Source of the DNA: Amphiura filiformis
Taxonomy: Eukaryota; Echinodermata; Ophiuroidea; Amphilepidida; Amphiuridae
DNA length: 64,000 nucleotides
Assembly (NCBI RefSeq): GCF_039555335.1
Contig: NC_092631.1
Span: forward strand, 14,794,305-14,858,304
Direction: 5' to 3'
The translations under genes and the position numbers were made by a program. Shown here piece by piece: positions 44,664 through 56,369 of the stretch. The notes under the pieces are model-generated. The model was not told where the DNA came from. It saw only the letters and a program-made list of their open reading frames with translations, and did no database searches. Position 1 is the first letter of the stretch. Every line of letters begins with the position of its first letter.

Positions 44664-45948
44664 CAGTGGCGGCTGGTGGGTGTTTTTTCTTGGTGGGGCT
44701 AATCGGCGCGAAGCGCCGAGCCTCGGACTTGTGCGAGCAGGGGGTTGTCTGAGGGGGGATGTGCCCCCCTCAGAATTTGGAAAATTTTTAAAATTACACA
44801 CCAAAATGAAGCGATTTGGTGCAAAATTTTACCTAATTTGATCCATATGTGACAAGTATAAAAAAGTATAAAAACATGAATAGTGATCTAGTGAAACATG
44901 ATGAATGACATGAAAATAAAATTATAACTTTCCTTGACAATAGTTTTGATGTTTTGAATCTCATTTTCAAAACATTTGCTGAACATATTTTGGAAAAAGA
45001 CAAGAAAACTCATCATCATTTTCTCAGAATCCTCTGTATACTATAGGCCCCTATTGTGCTGAAAATAAAATAGGTTAGGATGAATCAAGGGGAATTTGAA
45101 TTTCTACAAAAATCTTACCTTAAAGTTAAACTACTATACTCATCATCAGCAAGATGACACAACCGCATACATAAACTAGATGAAACTAAACTGAATATCC
45201 GATAGGCCTATACAGCAAGTCAAATCACTATGTTTCTCAGAAACTGAAACCTTGACCTGTTTTGGTCCATTATACCAAATGGCCTACAGGGTGTAAATTT
45301 CTGATGAATACAAATTGAGCCTATATAATTCCTCACTAAAACTCTTCATAATTTACTTGTTCAATGTAGGCCACCCTGAATCATGCACCTATAAACAAGG
45401 ACAAAGTTGATACCCTGCACCCTATTGACCTTAACCACAAATGCCATAACTTTGAGTACCTGTAGATGATAAAGTATCTAGTCTCTTGAGAAAACTCACT
45501 TGGCAATTGGAAATTATTGTTTGAATGGTATATGACACTTCAGGCTTTGTTAGAGGCTATGGAGGCTAGGTTAGGAGCTATTACAGGTTAGACCCACTGA
45601 TAAACTTTGGGGTCATATGGTTTCTTATGGAAGGGTGTACAGATATATGACAATGCCCTTTTTCAATGAAGATAATAAGGTCTGTTGGAGCTATCTCAGA
45701 TAAGCTCCACATTGGAGTTGCCAGTTTATTATTTGGTACACACTTGATATAAATATAAAAATCCCCAGCAGAAATGAAAGCATATGAATTACACTGATAA
45801 ACATAGAATATCCACTACAATAATAAGGGATATTTTGAGATTTATGCAATTTAAATAAGAAGTATTTAAGATTAATAAAAATCACATAATACTTTGAAAA
45901 TCTGGGTGGGGCTCTGCCCCATTAGTCCCAATGGAAGAGCCGCCCCTG
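44664..45948. mobile_element. 1285-bp non-autonomous hAT element
   Basis: Ends CAGTGGCGGCT and AGCCGCCCCTG are inverted, and the exact 8-bp duplication GAAAATAT flanks both (44656-44663, 45949-45956). The interior is AT-rich with no transposase domain. A short GGCGCGAAGCGCC palindrome lies at 44704-44716. Confidence 0.9.
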
Positions 45949-46196
45949 GAAAATATATACTTTTACTATTGTCAGATTTATGGACAAAATGTTACTGCAC
46001 TTTATGCCACACCACCTTTGGTTTTCAACAATTTGTGACATGTAACACAAAGGTACTCCGGTTTATGACACAGGACCATCTATACTTTTGCTTATTTGCC
46101 TTTGTAACCAGTAGCGCGTACAGCCCTATTTAAACGGTTCCGGGGGGGCACTTGTATTTCAAGGTGGACACCATGCTCGGGTACAAAGTAGCCATA

Positions 46197-46440
46197 CTTT
46201 GGCTACTGCATATTTCTCTAGAGTTTCTGACTGCCGAGTTTAAGCTTTTATGGGCATCATGAGTGTGGTAGACATAGAATTCTAAATCTGGACCTGTAGC
46301 ACTACACCATAATAAATTAAACTGCTAAAAATGCCAAAATTGTTCCCTGTAGGTGCGCTTAAAAACCTAAATGCAAAAATTATTTCTAGAGTCAGGATGT
46401 ACTTAAGGTATATAATATCATTATGCCTCAAATCATTTGT
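46197..46440. repeat. Direct copy of 44038-44297
   Basis: Shared blocks TTGGCTACTGCATATTTCTC, AATCTGGACCTGTAGCAC and AGAGTCAGGATGTAC, with indels. The two copies lie about 2.15 kb apart and flank the hAT element. Confidence 0.85.
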
Positions 46441-46596
46441 CATTGTCAAATCAGTGCAGAGTAGGTTATGATATGAAAATTGAAAGTTGAACAAATAATA
46501 CACCTGATCCGTGAACTTTGTCTTTTTTAATGACAATTCTTATTAGGAGTAAGTAGGCCTACACTGCATGTCCTCCTGAGTAGTTTCGTGGATTAA

Positions 46597-46844
46597 GGAC
46601 CGTTCACAAACACTTGTTAGGGGTGGGGGGGGGCTTTACAGCCATCGCGAACATTTTCGCCCCCCCCTTTTAGGGACCTACCTTTTTGACATGAAAGTTA
46701 TGGGTCAACCCCATAGAAAAGCATATCACTCGATTTTCCCAGGAAAATGTGTGGTCATTTTTCAGGCCCCCCCCCTTAGGAGGGTCAAAAATTTTAGCCC
46801 CCCCCTTTGCATCAGCCCCCTAACAAGTGTTTGTGAACGGTCCC
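46597..46844. mobile_element. 248-bp piggyBac-type MITE at TTAA
   Basis: Inverted ends GGACCGTTCACAAACACTTG and CAAGTGTTTGTGAACGGTCC (plus one extra C) are each bordered by TTAA (46593-46596, 46845-46848), the piggyBac target. The interior holds opposed G and C runs. Confidence 0.85.
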
Positions 46845-46859
46845 TTAAATATAGTAAAA

Positions 46860-47349
46860 ATGACAGGCAATGACATCAAGATGCATGATGCAGTCATGTC
46901 TACAGTAGAATTCACCACGACCTTTGCAGGACTTAAACCCCATTAAAAGCTATTAAACCAAGATAACACTCATTGAAAACAGCTCAACTATGTTAAATCA
47001 GATCTTCTCTGGTTAAATCCACACTACACATGTTTCTGTTTTACCTGTGCAATGAGCAATGAGCTGGTATTATCATTTCAGTTGGGTGAACGATTATAAA
47101 GCAAACGCAAGGTAACAATATACTGTGTGGGCCTTTGTTTACGAAATGATACAATAGTCTGCTTATTGTTAACCAGCATTCTTGACACGGTTTGGAAATA
47201 ATTTCTTCATATTTTTTGGTGTTATCTGTCGTTTACATATCCTTCCTAAAACACCAAAGTGCGAATATTTCCAAACACCTAAATTGGCTAAAAAATTAGG
47301 ACATGTTACAAAACTATATTTTCTAGAATTTCAGATAGTACTTTATATA
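46860..47349. other. Noncoding gap, nothing recognised
   Basis: AT-rich; no exon or element found. Confidence 0.4.
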
Positions 47350-47607
47350 TTGGCCCGTTATTTTTCACACAGTGACGTTAACTAGGCAATGCCCTATACC
47401 TATAACATGCACTGTTTGTAGAGGTCACGCGTCAATGGTGAGATTACTGTGTATTATGTATAGGAAAATGGACAGTAACTGCAGTATGAAACGTAAATTT
47501 ATTAATACTCTACTTTATTTGTCTGTGTAACCATGGTAACTCTATTTTTTTCTTATATTTTCATGAATAGTCAAAATGACATGCAACATCAGGATATTAC
47601 GTATATT

Positions 47608-48068
47608 CAGTGGCGTAACTCCTATGGGCTCAGGGTGTGTGAACCCGCGGGCACCCGAGCTGAGGGGCACCCGAAGGTGCCCCTCAGCTTGGGTGCCCAT
47701 TGGTTCAACTAAGATTTCCTTCCATTCCAACGGCAAAAATGTTATGTATATGTATTATCATTGATTAAAAAAATCATTAAATTGTCTTATTTTCGTTTGC
47801 AATAACATCAAAATCTACCAAACTTGCGTATTAATTTGCAGTTGAAAATGCTGTTTCTGTATTGAAAAACACAAGAGCTTCAGGGGGCTTCGCCCCCTGG
47901 ACCCCCACCAGGGGCCCTTAAGCGGGCCCCTGGACCTCACGCCATAAGGCTCGTACGCTTCGCGTGCTTCAAAAATTGCGCTTCGCGCATGTGCTTCATT
48001 TTTTTAAAATCAGTGGGGCACCCAGCTATTAATGCCCTCGGGCACCCAAAACCAAAGTTACGCTACTG
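47608..48068. mobile_element. 461-bp hAT-like element, private to unit A
   Basis: Ends CAGTGGCGTAACT and AGTTACGCTACTG are inverted and flanked by an exact 8-bp duplication CGTATATT (47600-47607, 48069-48076). The homologous site in unit B (55199-55215) has a single CGTATATT and no insertion, so this jumped in after the duplication or was lost precisely from B. Confidence 0.93.
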
Positions 48069-48149
48069 CGTATATTTATATACTGCATGTAGCTCTACCG
48101 GTTCTTATATTTTCACGAATGATTCAAAATGACATGCAATAATTATACA

Positions 48150-48815
48150 TCAAGATATTGTCTACTGCAACTGATGTCGGAATGGTAGATGCAGCGGTTG
48201 TGTCCACGAGCAAGCTTCCGTCCATACACAAATGCTGAGTTTTTGTTTTGAGTAGATCACCAAAAACACCGTTCTTGTAAAACAACAGTGGAGATGGTTG
48301 CTGCATTGATTGAGGGATAGAATACAACTGCAGCTGATGTTTTAGGATAGGTAGATGTAGCTGTTATTCCTTTATGTTGTGTCAACATATATATGAAGGC
48401 TCCGTTCAGACCTTAAAAGCTGAGTTGCGTGTTTTGAGCAGGTCAACAACCAAACTATTCTTGTTTAACAACATTGGAGTTGGTTGATTGCAGCGAAGAA
48501 GAAAATTCTACATGCAGCTATTGTTGCATGAATGGTATATATGCAGTTGTTCTCCAGATGTTGCGTCAACAAACTAGGCAATGGGCTCCGTTCAGAGGGA
48601 AAAAACTGAGCTCAATGTTTTAAGCAGGTGACCAAGGGGCGAGATTTGTTTGTAAAACAACAGGTGGAGTTGGTTGCCCGTGGTTGGCTGCAGTGAGGAA
48701 GAGAATTCCACTGCAGCTGATGTTCTAGGTATGGTAGATGCAGATGTTGCGTCAGCAAGCTGAGTAGGGGCCAACGTCCAGACACAAAAAGCTGAGTTTT
48801 TATTTGAGCAGATTT
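48150..48815 (-). repeat. ~188-bp tandem repeat, four copies, unit A
   Basis: Anchor blocks (TTCCGTCCATAC, CTCCGTTCAGAC, CTCCGTTCAGAG, CAACGTCCAGAC) lie at 48211, 48399, 48587 and 48771, giving periods of 188, 188 and 184 bp. It lies immediately 3' of the SNTX/GTPase tail. Minus-strand translations of single units look protein-like (ASTIPRTSAAVEF, NQLHLLFYK) but frames are interrupted. Confidence 0.85.
48799..48804 (-). terminator. Candidate poly(A) signal, unit A gene
   Basis: Minus-strand AATAAA about 12 bases past the stop codon at 48816. Confidence 0.45.
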
Positions 48816-49410
48816 TCACAGCGGCTGGAATGTTCTTTTATGGTCATCGTGCTTGTTGTGACAATGATTGACTTGTTCATTCTTCTGATGTGAATTATGG
48901 CACATTTTGTCGAATGGGAGCGGTCTTCTTTTGAATGCAATGTTGTTTGCTGATATTGAGATAGAACATCCATGAAAAAGATCCTTCAATGTTTTGCCCA
49001 TATGTTTAAGACGAAAGAGCTCTTCTTGAAGCTTCATAACCTCTGGGGTATGTATGTTTTCACCAGTGTTTTCCGCAATTGCGTTATCCAAGATCCTCCT
49101 TTCTTGTTCGTACTGGCTCTTCATACGTTGCATTTTGTCCAGAAGTGGCTCATTTCTGATTTCTTTTGCTTTGTTTCTCTCATGTTGAATGGACAAGTCT
49201 AGGCAGTCTGCAACTGCGTCATTGTAGGGTATGGTAGCATTTGCTTTGAGGAAAGAGACATATTTGGCGCTGGTTTTCATGATGATTCGTTGCTCTTCCG
49301 CCAATTCTCTACTTTTGTTATCAATTGCTTCTTTGAAAGCCTCCTTTGCTTCTTTGGCGCTTATCTTTTGATCGATTTGTGCTTGAACTTCATCAGATAG
49401 GAATTGTGTT
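48816..49410 (-). pseudogene. Unit A: frameshifted C-terminal coiled-coil tail
   Basis: Continues the large exon in another frame after a 28-nt gap relative to unit B (at about 49415). Encodes a Lys/Glu-rich coiled coil beginning ATQFLSDEVQAQ, a second helical segment with MKLQEELFRLKHMGKTL, and a His-rich end. The tail itself is intact and about 95 residues longer than the one in unit B, whose tail is frameshifted. Confidence 0.85.
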
Positions 49411-52318
49411 GCAAGTGAGTGGTGTAATGGTGTCCGCAATGTACACAATAATTATTCCTACCTATGCACGCACAACGTTGCAATCTAGAGTCGTTTGTTG
49501 TTTCTGTTGGAATTCCACTCACACAATGGCAATAGTGGTGACATATTTGGTCGTATAACGCGTTCTGAACGCGACTTTTACCAACTTGAACATATCTGAT
49601 ACAGTTGGAATGTGCACAGATCGTTCTGGGATATGGTAACGGAACGTTCCTAATGCCAAATCCATTGACCTTTAGATTGGCTTTTAAACTATCCATATCC
49701 TTGTCGTACAGATCAATTTGCATTTTGGCTTCGATGCCACTTTGAACATTCTGTTGGATTGTTTTGGCTATTTTTGCTAAGATTTTGCTCAAAGCCACGA
49801 TGATTCTTCGGACCTCGTTGATATTCAAAGTATTCCTTACTCTGTGCGGTCTCAATGCGCTGATATGCTCGATGAAGCGTTTTGTCTCTTCAACAGACTT
49901 GTTCCAGCTTTCAGCATAAGTATTTATGTCTTCTTGACTGAATATAACTCCATTCTTTAAACAAGCCAAAAAGCGAAAAGCCTCGTTGTCAAAGCAGAAG
50001 TAGTTGTGTGGGGTAGCTTTAATCCCGACCTTTCTTTTGTCAAGCTCTTTATTGAGGACACGCAAAGTGTCACCAGGTTGGTAGAATGTTGCTCGAGTAT
50101 TTGTGAAGCAGAATACAATGTTGTCTTTGGCCGATGAATGCAGATGAGCCAAGAGCTCTTGGATACAGAAGCGGAACATTGCTGTAAGACGGGAGTTATT
50201 CGGCTTGAGAAGTATGCACACAGCATGGATCTCTTGGTAGTAAGTCAGGTATGACAGTATGTTGTCAAAGTTTTTCTTGTCTTGTTCTATACCTTCACTG
50301 TCCCCAACTCCTGGCGTATCAATCAAACGAATTATCTGATCACCGACATGAAAGACGTAGGAACGAGGCTTTTTGGTAGCAGATTTTCCAACTTCCATGT
50401 TCTCATTGGTGTCAGCTTCGCCAATCAATATCTCCTTTTCCTCTCCTTGTTGTGTGAATGTAAAACGTGATGGTATCAGAACACGGAACTCCCTAGAATT
50501 GATAGCTTCTTCAATATCAGCGAAGTAATTGTAGTTGATAAAACCATTGATCCATGTAGATTTGCCAACTCCTGTCTCGCCGAGGATCAATATGTTTTTC
50601 TCCTGCATTGCTCTTTGCCGAGACAACTCATCAGCTAGAATATCATCTGGATACTTGACATAATCCATGCCGTGATCCTTCTCATTGCAGCGAAAGTGTG
50701 ATTTTTTCGGATTCGATTTTCCACATTTGCAGTAAAACAGTTTGGTTTCTATGCCATATTCAACCACATGTTTGCATTTGGAACACATCCAGATGACTGG
50801 GCTACCTGTACATTCACCATTTCCGGACAAAGCATTTGGGCATCTTAGCTTGACACGTGCTCGGTTGCTTGGGCGTATTTGTTCGAAAACCGGCCTATCA
50901 AATTTGATCAGACACATTTCTGAGTCCTGGCCTTCTTTGGCATACAGGTCCATTGATGTTAATCTGCCGTCTATAAACGTGTGAACGCTTGCCTTCTCTT
51001 TGCCAGCTGGCCAAATATCCATTCTTATTTCTTGGTCTACAATAATGAATTTATAGTTTCTCTTCTCTGCATACGTTTTCTGTAGTCGCAAAAAGAACTC
51101 TTGATTTTTATCATGATTATCCTTGTCATCTTCGTTGGCAGTCTTGTAGAACACATAGACGTTTCTTCTATCATCCAAAACCGGACTGTCTTTTCTTCCG
51201 ACGTAGATGATTCCTTTGCTCTTCCATGATTTGATAGATTTTACTTTGTTGAAATCTGTTTGAAATCCCCGAATTTGATCGTTGTACTTTGAGATGAAAG
51301 ATGTGTCAGACATTTCGTTAGTAAGGAATGCTTCAAGAGAAGAAACGTCTTCAGCCCACGATCTTACTTTCTTTACCAACTTTTGAAGCCTAGTTTTGAA
51401 ACCAGATTCTTCCACAACAAACTTCCCCAAAATATCATCAATTCTAACGAGAGATCCTTCTGCGACATAGTCTGCACATACATGCAGATCTCTATGAATA
51501 GCATAGAGTGTTTGCCTCTTCTTCGTGATTCCTTCCACGACCTGTGCACACTTCTTGATGATATGGTCATCGATTGCTCTATATTGTGTTTGAATCTGCA
51601 CTTGAAGCCTACACATCTTGACGATAGCATCCAGTGGCATCAACATGTAGGTCAACGGAACCACCTTCCCGTTGTTTGTGCCCATAACGAGACTTGGGAG
51701 ATTTCTTGCTAGCTCCACCGCACCTTCGAATGTAACCGGGAGGTCTTTGTCAGGAGCTGTAACATCTGCTTTGCATTTGTAGGTGAACTTTTTGTGACTT
51801 TCCTTGTTTTTATCATCATACGCTGCTTTATCAGATCCTTTGTCATCAATTAGCGCTTTCAGCTTTTCAAGCTCAGCACTCAGAGCTCCTTTGACTTCGG
51901 TGACATCTTCATCTTCTTCGTTTTCGTATTCACAGGTAACCGAGCAAGATGCTCCCCAATCAATGGCAACAACAACATGAGTTGCATTGACGAGCTGTCC
52001 ATTCGAAGGTGACAGAATGTTCATGTCGATCTTATCCTTATTCTGGCGAATCATTACCTCTTCATTGACTGTTCTCAAGTTGTAAAGTAGACTCATTCTT
52101 TGGGCCCTATCGCTTTTTCTTTCCTCTTCAAAATATGACCCTGATCCGTTCAACTTGACGAGGCCTGCCAACAAACTCGCCTGAAGCTCTGTTTCTACTT
52201 CAAGTTTGTTGAACTTCTCTTGTAAGGTGTCTGTCAATACAAGTTCCATTGAAGTATTCCTAATTTCCACGGTGTCGACAGCTTCGTCACCCAGCTTTGA
52301 GCCAAATAGAGTATCGCC
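49361..52318 (-). pseudogene. Unit A: SNTX-like/GTPase large exon, frame-broken
   Basis: Acceptor TTTTCAG at 52319, then the same domain order as the unit B exon: SNTX/MACPF-like start, FAT-like helices, thioredoxin-like region, Cys-rich knuckle, GTPase (GETGVGKST, DTPGVGDSEG, FTNTR), Cys/His module. A 28-nt deletion near 49415 shifts frame and gives a stop at 49361 with a short unrelated end. The preceding exon donor is also out of phase with this acceptor. With no 5' exon in the unit, I call it a pseudogene, although fragments could still be spliced into transcripts. Confidence 0.8.
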
Positions 52319-52785
52319 CTGAAAATGAATCAACATCAATTCTTTTAGAAAGAAAGAAAAAGAAAAAAAAAAAAGAGTGGAGCATTTGGGAATTTATATT
52401 ATTTAACACAGTAAATCATGATCCATTGATAAATTGCTGAAACACAGACAGTGATACAATACGTACCAAAATACGAGTTATTCAAAGACGCTATTCATTT
52501 AGATATCAGCCTAATAGAGAAAACAACAAAAACATGCCTTCCTTTCATACCTTTCTAAAAATGATATTTCAGCCTACGACAACCATGACAACAGTGTATA
52601 TGTTACTATCACCTGTTGGGCTTAAAGGCACACTTCATCAAATGTTATATAAGGATAATCAGATTTTGCTAAATAATGTGCCCTCCCTATAAGCATCCAC
52701 TAATAAGCAGCTCTAACTAGCGCATCTCTATACAGCGATACTTCCGAGGCCCTCAGCTATGATGCAAGAACTACCAAGAACTTAC

Positions 52786-53350
52786 CAAAAACTGTCTGTT
52801 CTGATGTCATAGAGAGTTCCAATCTTGACCACTCTCCCCAGCGCTGCCCTCTGTTTGCGGCTCCCGGCTTGGTTCCGTGCTGCAGTAGCCGCTGCTGCCG
52901 CAACCGCTGGCGGGATCTCAGGATCGTAGATGAGACGTATGTCGATGTCGACTTGTTTGCTGAATCTCCTTTCATACCGGCAATAGTTGACAAAATGCTC
53001 ACAATTATTTGAATAGACGTTGTAACGGGGCCAATTATCCTTATATGTCTGAATGCGCCTTTTTACGTCAAGGCTGGTTGGCATGGTGTCTGGCGTGAAG
53101 TAGATATTGTCGTCGAAGTTGTTGATTCTTGCTTCTGAAGTTCCAATCGTTTCGTAAAGGTCGCTCTCTTGAATTTTGACATTTATTGATAGGCCTACAT
53201 GGGCGATGGCGAAATGGATAACTTTATTGTTGCCGATGTACAACGCCCAATGCTGATAATAGCCCCGAAAGCGGTCTATCTCAATTCGATCCCCGTAAGT
53301 TGGGTCAAGCTTTCCGTCTTTGCTTGGTTTTACCCAGTCTGTTACCAAAC
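52786..53350 (-). pseudogene. Unit A: LRAT exon 2 plus SNTX start, donor out of phase
   Basis: Acceptor AATTAG at 53351, donor TTTTTG|GTAAGT at 52785. Encodes an LRAT/NlpC-P60-type domain with HWALYIG, VIHFA and NNCEHFV (His, His, Cys catalytic set kept), an Ala-rich linker, then the LGR..LYDIR start of the SNTX-like domain. The T run before the donor is one base shorter than in unit B, so the exon is 565 nt and ends in phase 2 while the next exon needs phase 0. Confidence 0.85.
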
Positions 53351-53934
53351 CTAATTGAAGGAAAAAAGAAGAAGTGAACAGTTGATGAAAGGAGCTTGAA
53401 ATCCGGGCTTGAAATATGTCAGGTATCCACATTTAGTGCTTTGCGTACTAGCCAATAGGCTTCAACATAATAAGTCCAAGTAATGAGATATATTTTCTCA
53501 AAATATCAATTTAACGCATTTTTCATGCTGGTTCCAAATCATACAAGTGCACAATTCTGACATTTTTGAATGTTCAACACCCAGCCCTGATAGCGGTTTA
53601 TCTCAATCAAAATATTGGCAATCACTTCCAAATAATAATGGGCGTTGACATTTGGTTACTGGGCATATAGCGAAAATAGGTAAACTTAGCTCCGTTTGGT
53701 ATAATGGTATGATAACTTAAAAGTGCAATATCTTCAGATTAAAACCAATCACTTATTTTCTAAATTAAAAATGTCTACTTACACCGGACATTTATCACTG
53801 CTTTCTTGGATATTTTATTTGCTGATGTACAATCTCCGCAAAGATATGAAAACATTTGGCGAATTTGGGGTACAGTCCTTTATTTTTTTAATCACCCCAT
53901 ACGGTCCGATAGTACTAGTCCTAAGGACCGCTAG

Positions 53935-54075
53935 TCTAAAGTTCGCTGAATTTATACTCGATCGCCGAGCGATTGCGATGTACCGCTTTTGGTAAGCGAT
54001 GGCCAATCGCCGAATTTTGCGATGCATCGCTCGTCGCTTTTGCAATTATACTTATCACATCGATCATGGCGAGCA
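53935..54075. repeat. GCGAT-rich palindromic cluster, unit A intron
   Basis: Repeated GCGAT/ATCGC words in opposite orientations (TCGCCGAGCGATTGCGATG, AAGCGATGGCCAATCGC, GCGATGCATCGC) between the two LRAT exons. Also at 61945-62095 in unit B. Confidence 0.65.
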
Positions 54076-54601
54076 GACGACAATTAAAATGCTCTAAACG
54101 CCACAAAATACATTTCAGAACATCCATTGCTCTCAATAATTATTGTTTTGAATTAACTCATCCTCGAAAGTTAAAAATCGAGAAAGAGAAATTAATTAGC
54201 AAAATAATAGATCCAGTTGGTTGGAAATGATTGGTTGATGCATTCACGTCAGTGTTAATTGTCAAGCGACACCACTGATCACTGGGAAGTTGAGATTTCT
54301 TCAACTCACAAAAGCAAATTGCCTCAGCGAATTGAATCGACTGATCGGCTCGACCCTCTGGAAATGTAGCTATACCATAATACTCTGAACATGCGTGAGA
54401 ATCGATTTTCTGCACAAGCGAAAACCATTTTTGGACCAGTGGACCCTTTTCTACTAAATGGGAGTACTGTTGAAATGGCACCATAAGCATGATAAGCATA
54501 GATTAAAAACATTATTCGCGTATTACTCTGCCAAATACATTATGACAACTTTAGTCCGTAGTCCGAGTGAACTGAAATCTCCAACACTAATAGAAACTTA
54601 C

Positions 54602-55009
54602 CGTAGTGTCCCAGTTTGCAGAATCTCTTTTCATACCGGCAATAGTTGACCAAATGCTCACAATTATTTAAATCGACGTTGTAACGGGGCCAATTATCCT
54701 TATATGTCTGAATACGCCTTTTTACGTCAAGGCTGATTGGCATGGAGTTTGGCGTAAAAAATTTCTTGTCGTCGGAGTTGTTGATTCTTGCTTCTGAAGT
54801 TCCAATCGTTTCGTAAAGGTCGCTTTCTCTAATTTCCACTTCTGTTGATTTGGTGTTGGGGGTAGTGGCGAAATGAAGGACTTTGTTGTTGCCGATGTAC
54901 AACGCCCAGTGCTGATCTTTGCCCTGATAGCGGTTCATCTCAATTCGATCACCGTAAGTCGGGTTAAGCTTTTTGCCTTTCCATGCTTCTACCCAGTCCG
55001 TTACCAAAC
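54602..55009 (-). pseudogene. Unit A: LRAT cassette exon 1
   Basis: 408 nt, acceptor TTAATTAG at 55010, donor CTACG|GTAAGT at 54601. Encodes one complete LRAT-type domain (about 136 residues) with HWALYIG (His33), LHFA (His45) and NNCEHLV (Cys116). The frame is intact. It is labelled pseudogene only because unit A lacks an upstream exon and has lesions further 3'. Confidence 0.75.
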
Positions 55010-55299
55010 CTAATTAAAAACAAAAATAAGTCAACAATTATTTTTCACACAGTGACGTTAACTAGGCAATGCCCATATACCTATAACATGGACAGTAACT
55101 GCAGTATGAAACGTAAATTTACTCTACTTTATTTGTCTGTGTAACTCTATTTTTTTCTTATAATTTCATGAATAGTCAAAATGACATGCAACATCAGGAT
55201 ATTACGTATATTTATATACTGCATGTAGCTCTACCGGTTCATATATTTTCACGAATGATTCAAAATGACATGCAATTATACATCAAGATATTGTCTACT

Positions 55300-55520
55300 G
55301 CAACTGATGTCGGAATGGTAGATGCAGCGGTTGTGTCCACGAGCAAAGGCTTCCGTCCATACACAAATGCTGAGTTTTTGTTTTGAGTAGATCACCAAAA
55401 ACACTGTTCTTGTAAAAAGTGGAGATGGTTGCTGCATTGATTGAGGGATAGAATACAACTGCAGCTGATGTTTTAGGATAGGTAGATGTAGCTGTTATTC
55501 CCTTATGTTCTGTCAACATA
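55300..55520 (-). repeat. 188-bp repeat, first copy in unit B
   Basis: Matches 48160-48380. The array is split here from its other copies by the inserted element at 55521. Confidence 0.8.
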
Positions 55521-56369
55521 CAGCCTGTCTCAAAAAAAATTGTGCATGTGAAAAGCGCCCTCTCTGGCAATTAGAAAATACCGTTGTGACATAATGCTTA
55601 CATCAACGTCAATGGCGTAGTCTTAGCTCGCCAATGCCGTTAGTTCTGTTCAATTTGCTTGTTTTAATCTCGAGATATGTTTAGTTAAAGCCGAAAGAGT
55701 GCAATCACAATTGTGCCACTTTTACTAGGGAAGAGTGCTTTACATGTAACATTGATAGCATCAAGTTTATCAAGAGTTCCTTCGTGAAATCAAAAGAATG
55801 CATCAATTACATGATACAAATTTGTTTGACTGTTTTTACTGTTTTATCATGATGCAGGAATGATGATTCTCTTTTGCCACTTAAAAGAGATTAAAAGATA
55901 AATAAATATTTCACATTCTGCTGTAAAACTTAAATACATGTGCATGTCAATGATTTTATCATGGTAAATACTGTTCTCTTAGTCGCTTAAGACATGTTAA
56001 AAGATAGGTTAATGAACGCGTATTACTTGTTGGGAGAGATATTAGACAAAATAGTGCACGCGTGCTGATGTTGATGCGTCTAATGCATGCGCCCCGAAAG
56101 GGGAGTGCATTAGACGCATCAACATCAGCTATCATTGATTTACATGTACAGCTCTCTTCCCTAGTAAAAGTGGCACAATTGTGATTTTACCCTTTCGTTG
56201 TTAAATAAACATATCTCGAAATTGGAACAAGCTAATTGAACAGAACAAACGGCATTTGAGAGCTAATACTACGCCCGTGACGTTGATGTAAGCATTATTT
56301 CACAACGGTATTTTCTAATTGCCAAAGAGGGCGCTTTTCACTTGCACAATTTTTTTTTGAGACAGGCTG
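55521..56369. mobile_element. 849-bp mariner-type foldback, private to unit B
   Basis: Ends CAGCCTGTCTCAAAAAAAAT and ATTTTTTTTTGAGACAGGCTG are inverted, with arms of about 230 bp. TA flanks both ends (55519-55520, 56370-56371). The empty site in unit A reads CAACATATATATGAAG at 48374-48389. A related copy of the 23537-23731 palindrome is nested in the centre (about 56008-56130). Confidence 0.92.

Larger units (their letters stand above)
47350..55030. repeat. Tandem duplication unit A (7.7 kb)
   Basis: Shares order and near-identical sequence with 55031-63135. The left edge begins at TTTTTCACACAGTGACGTTA (47352), repeated at 55041. The junction with unit B falls in the intron just upstream of LRAT exon 1. 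Offset between units grows from about 7977 to 8108 bp because of indels and transposons. Confidence 0.92.
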
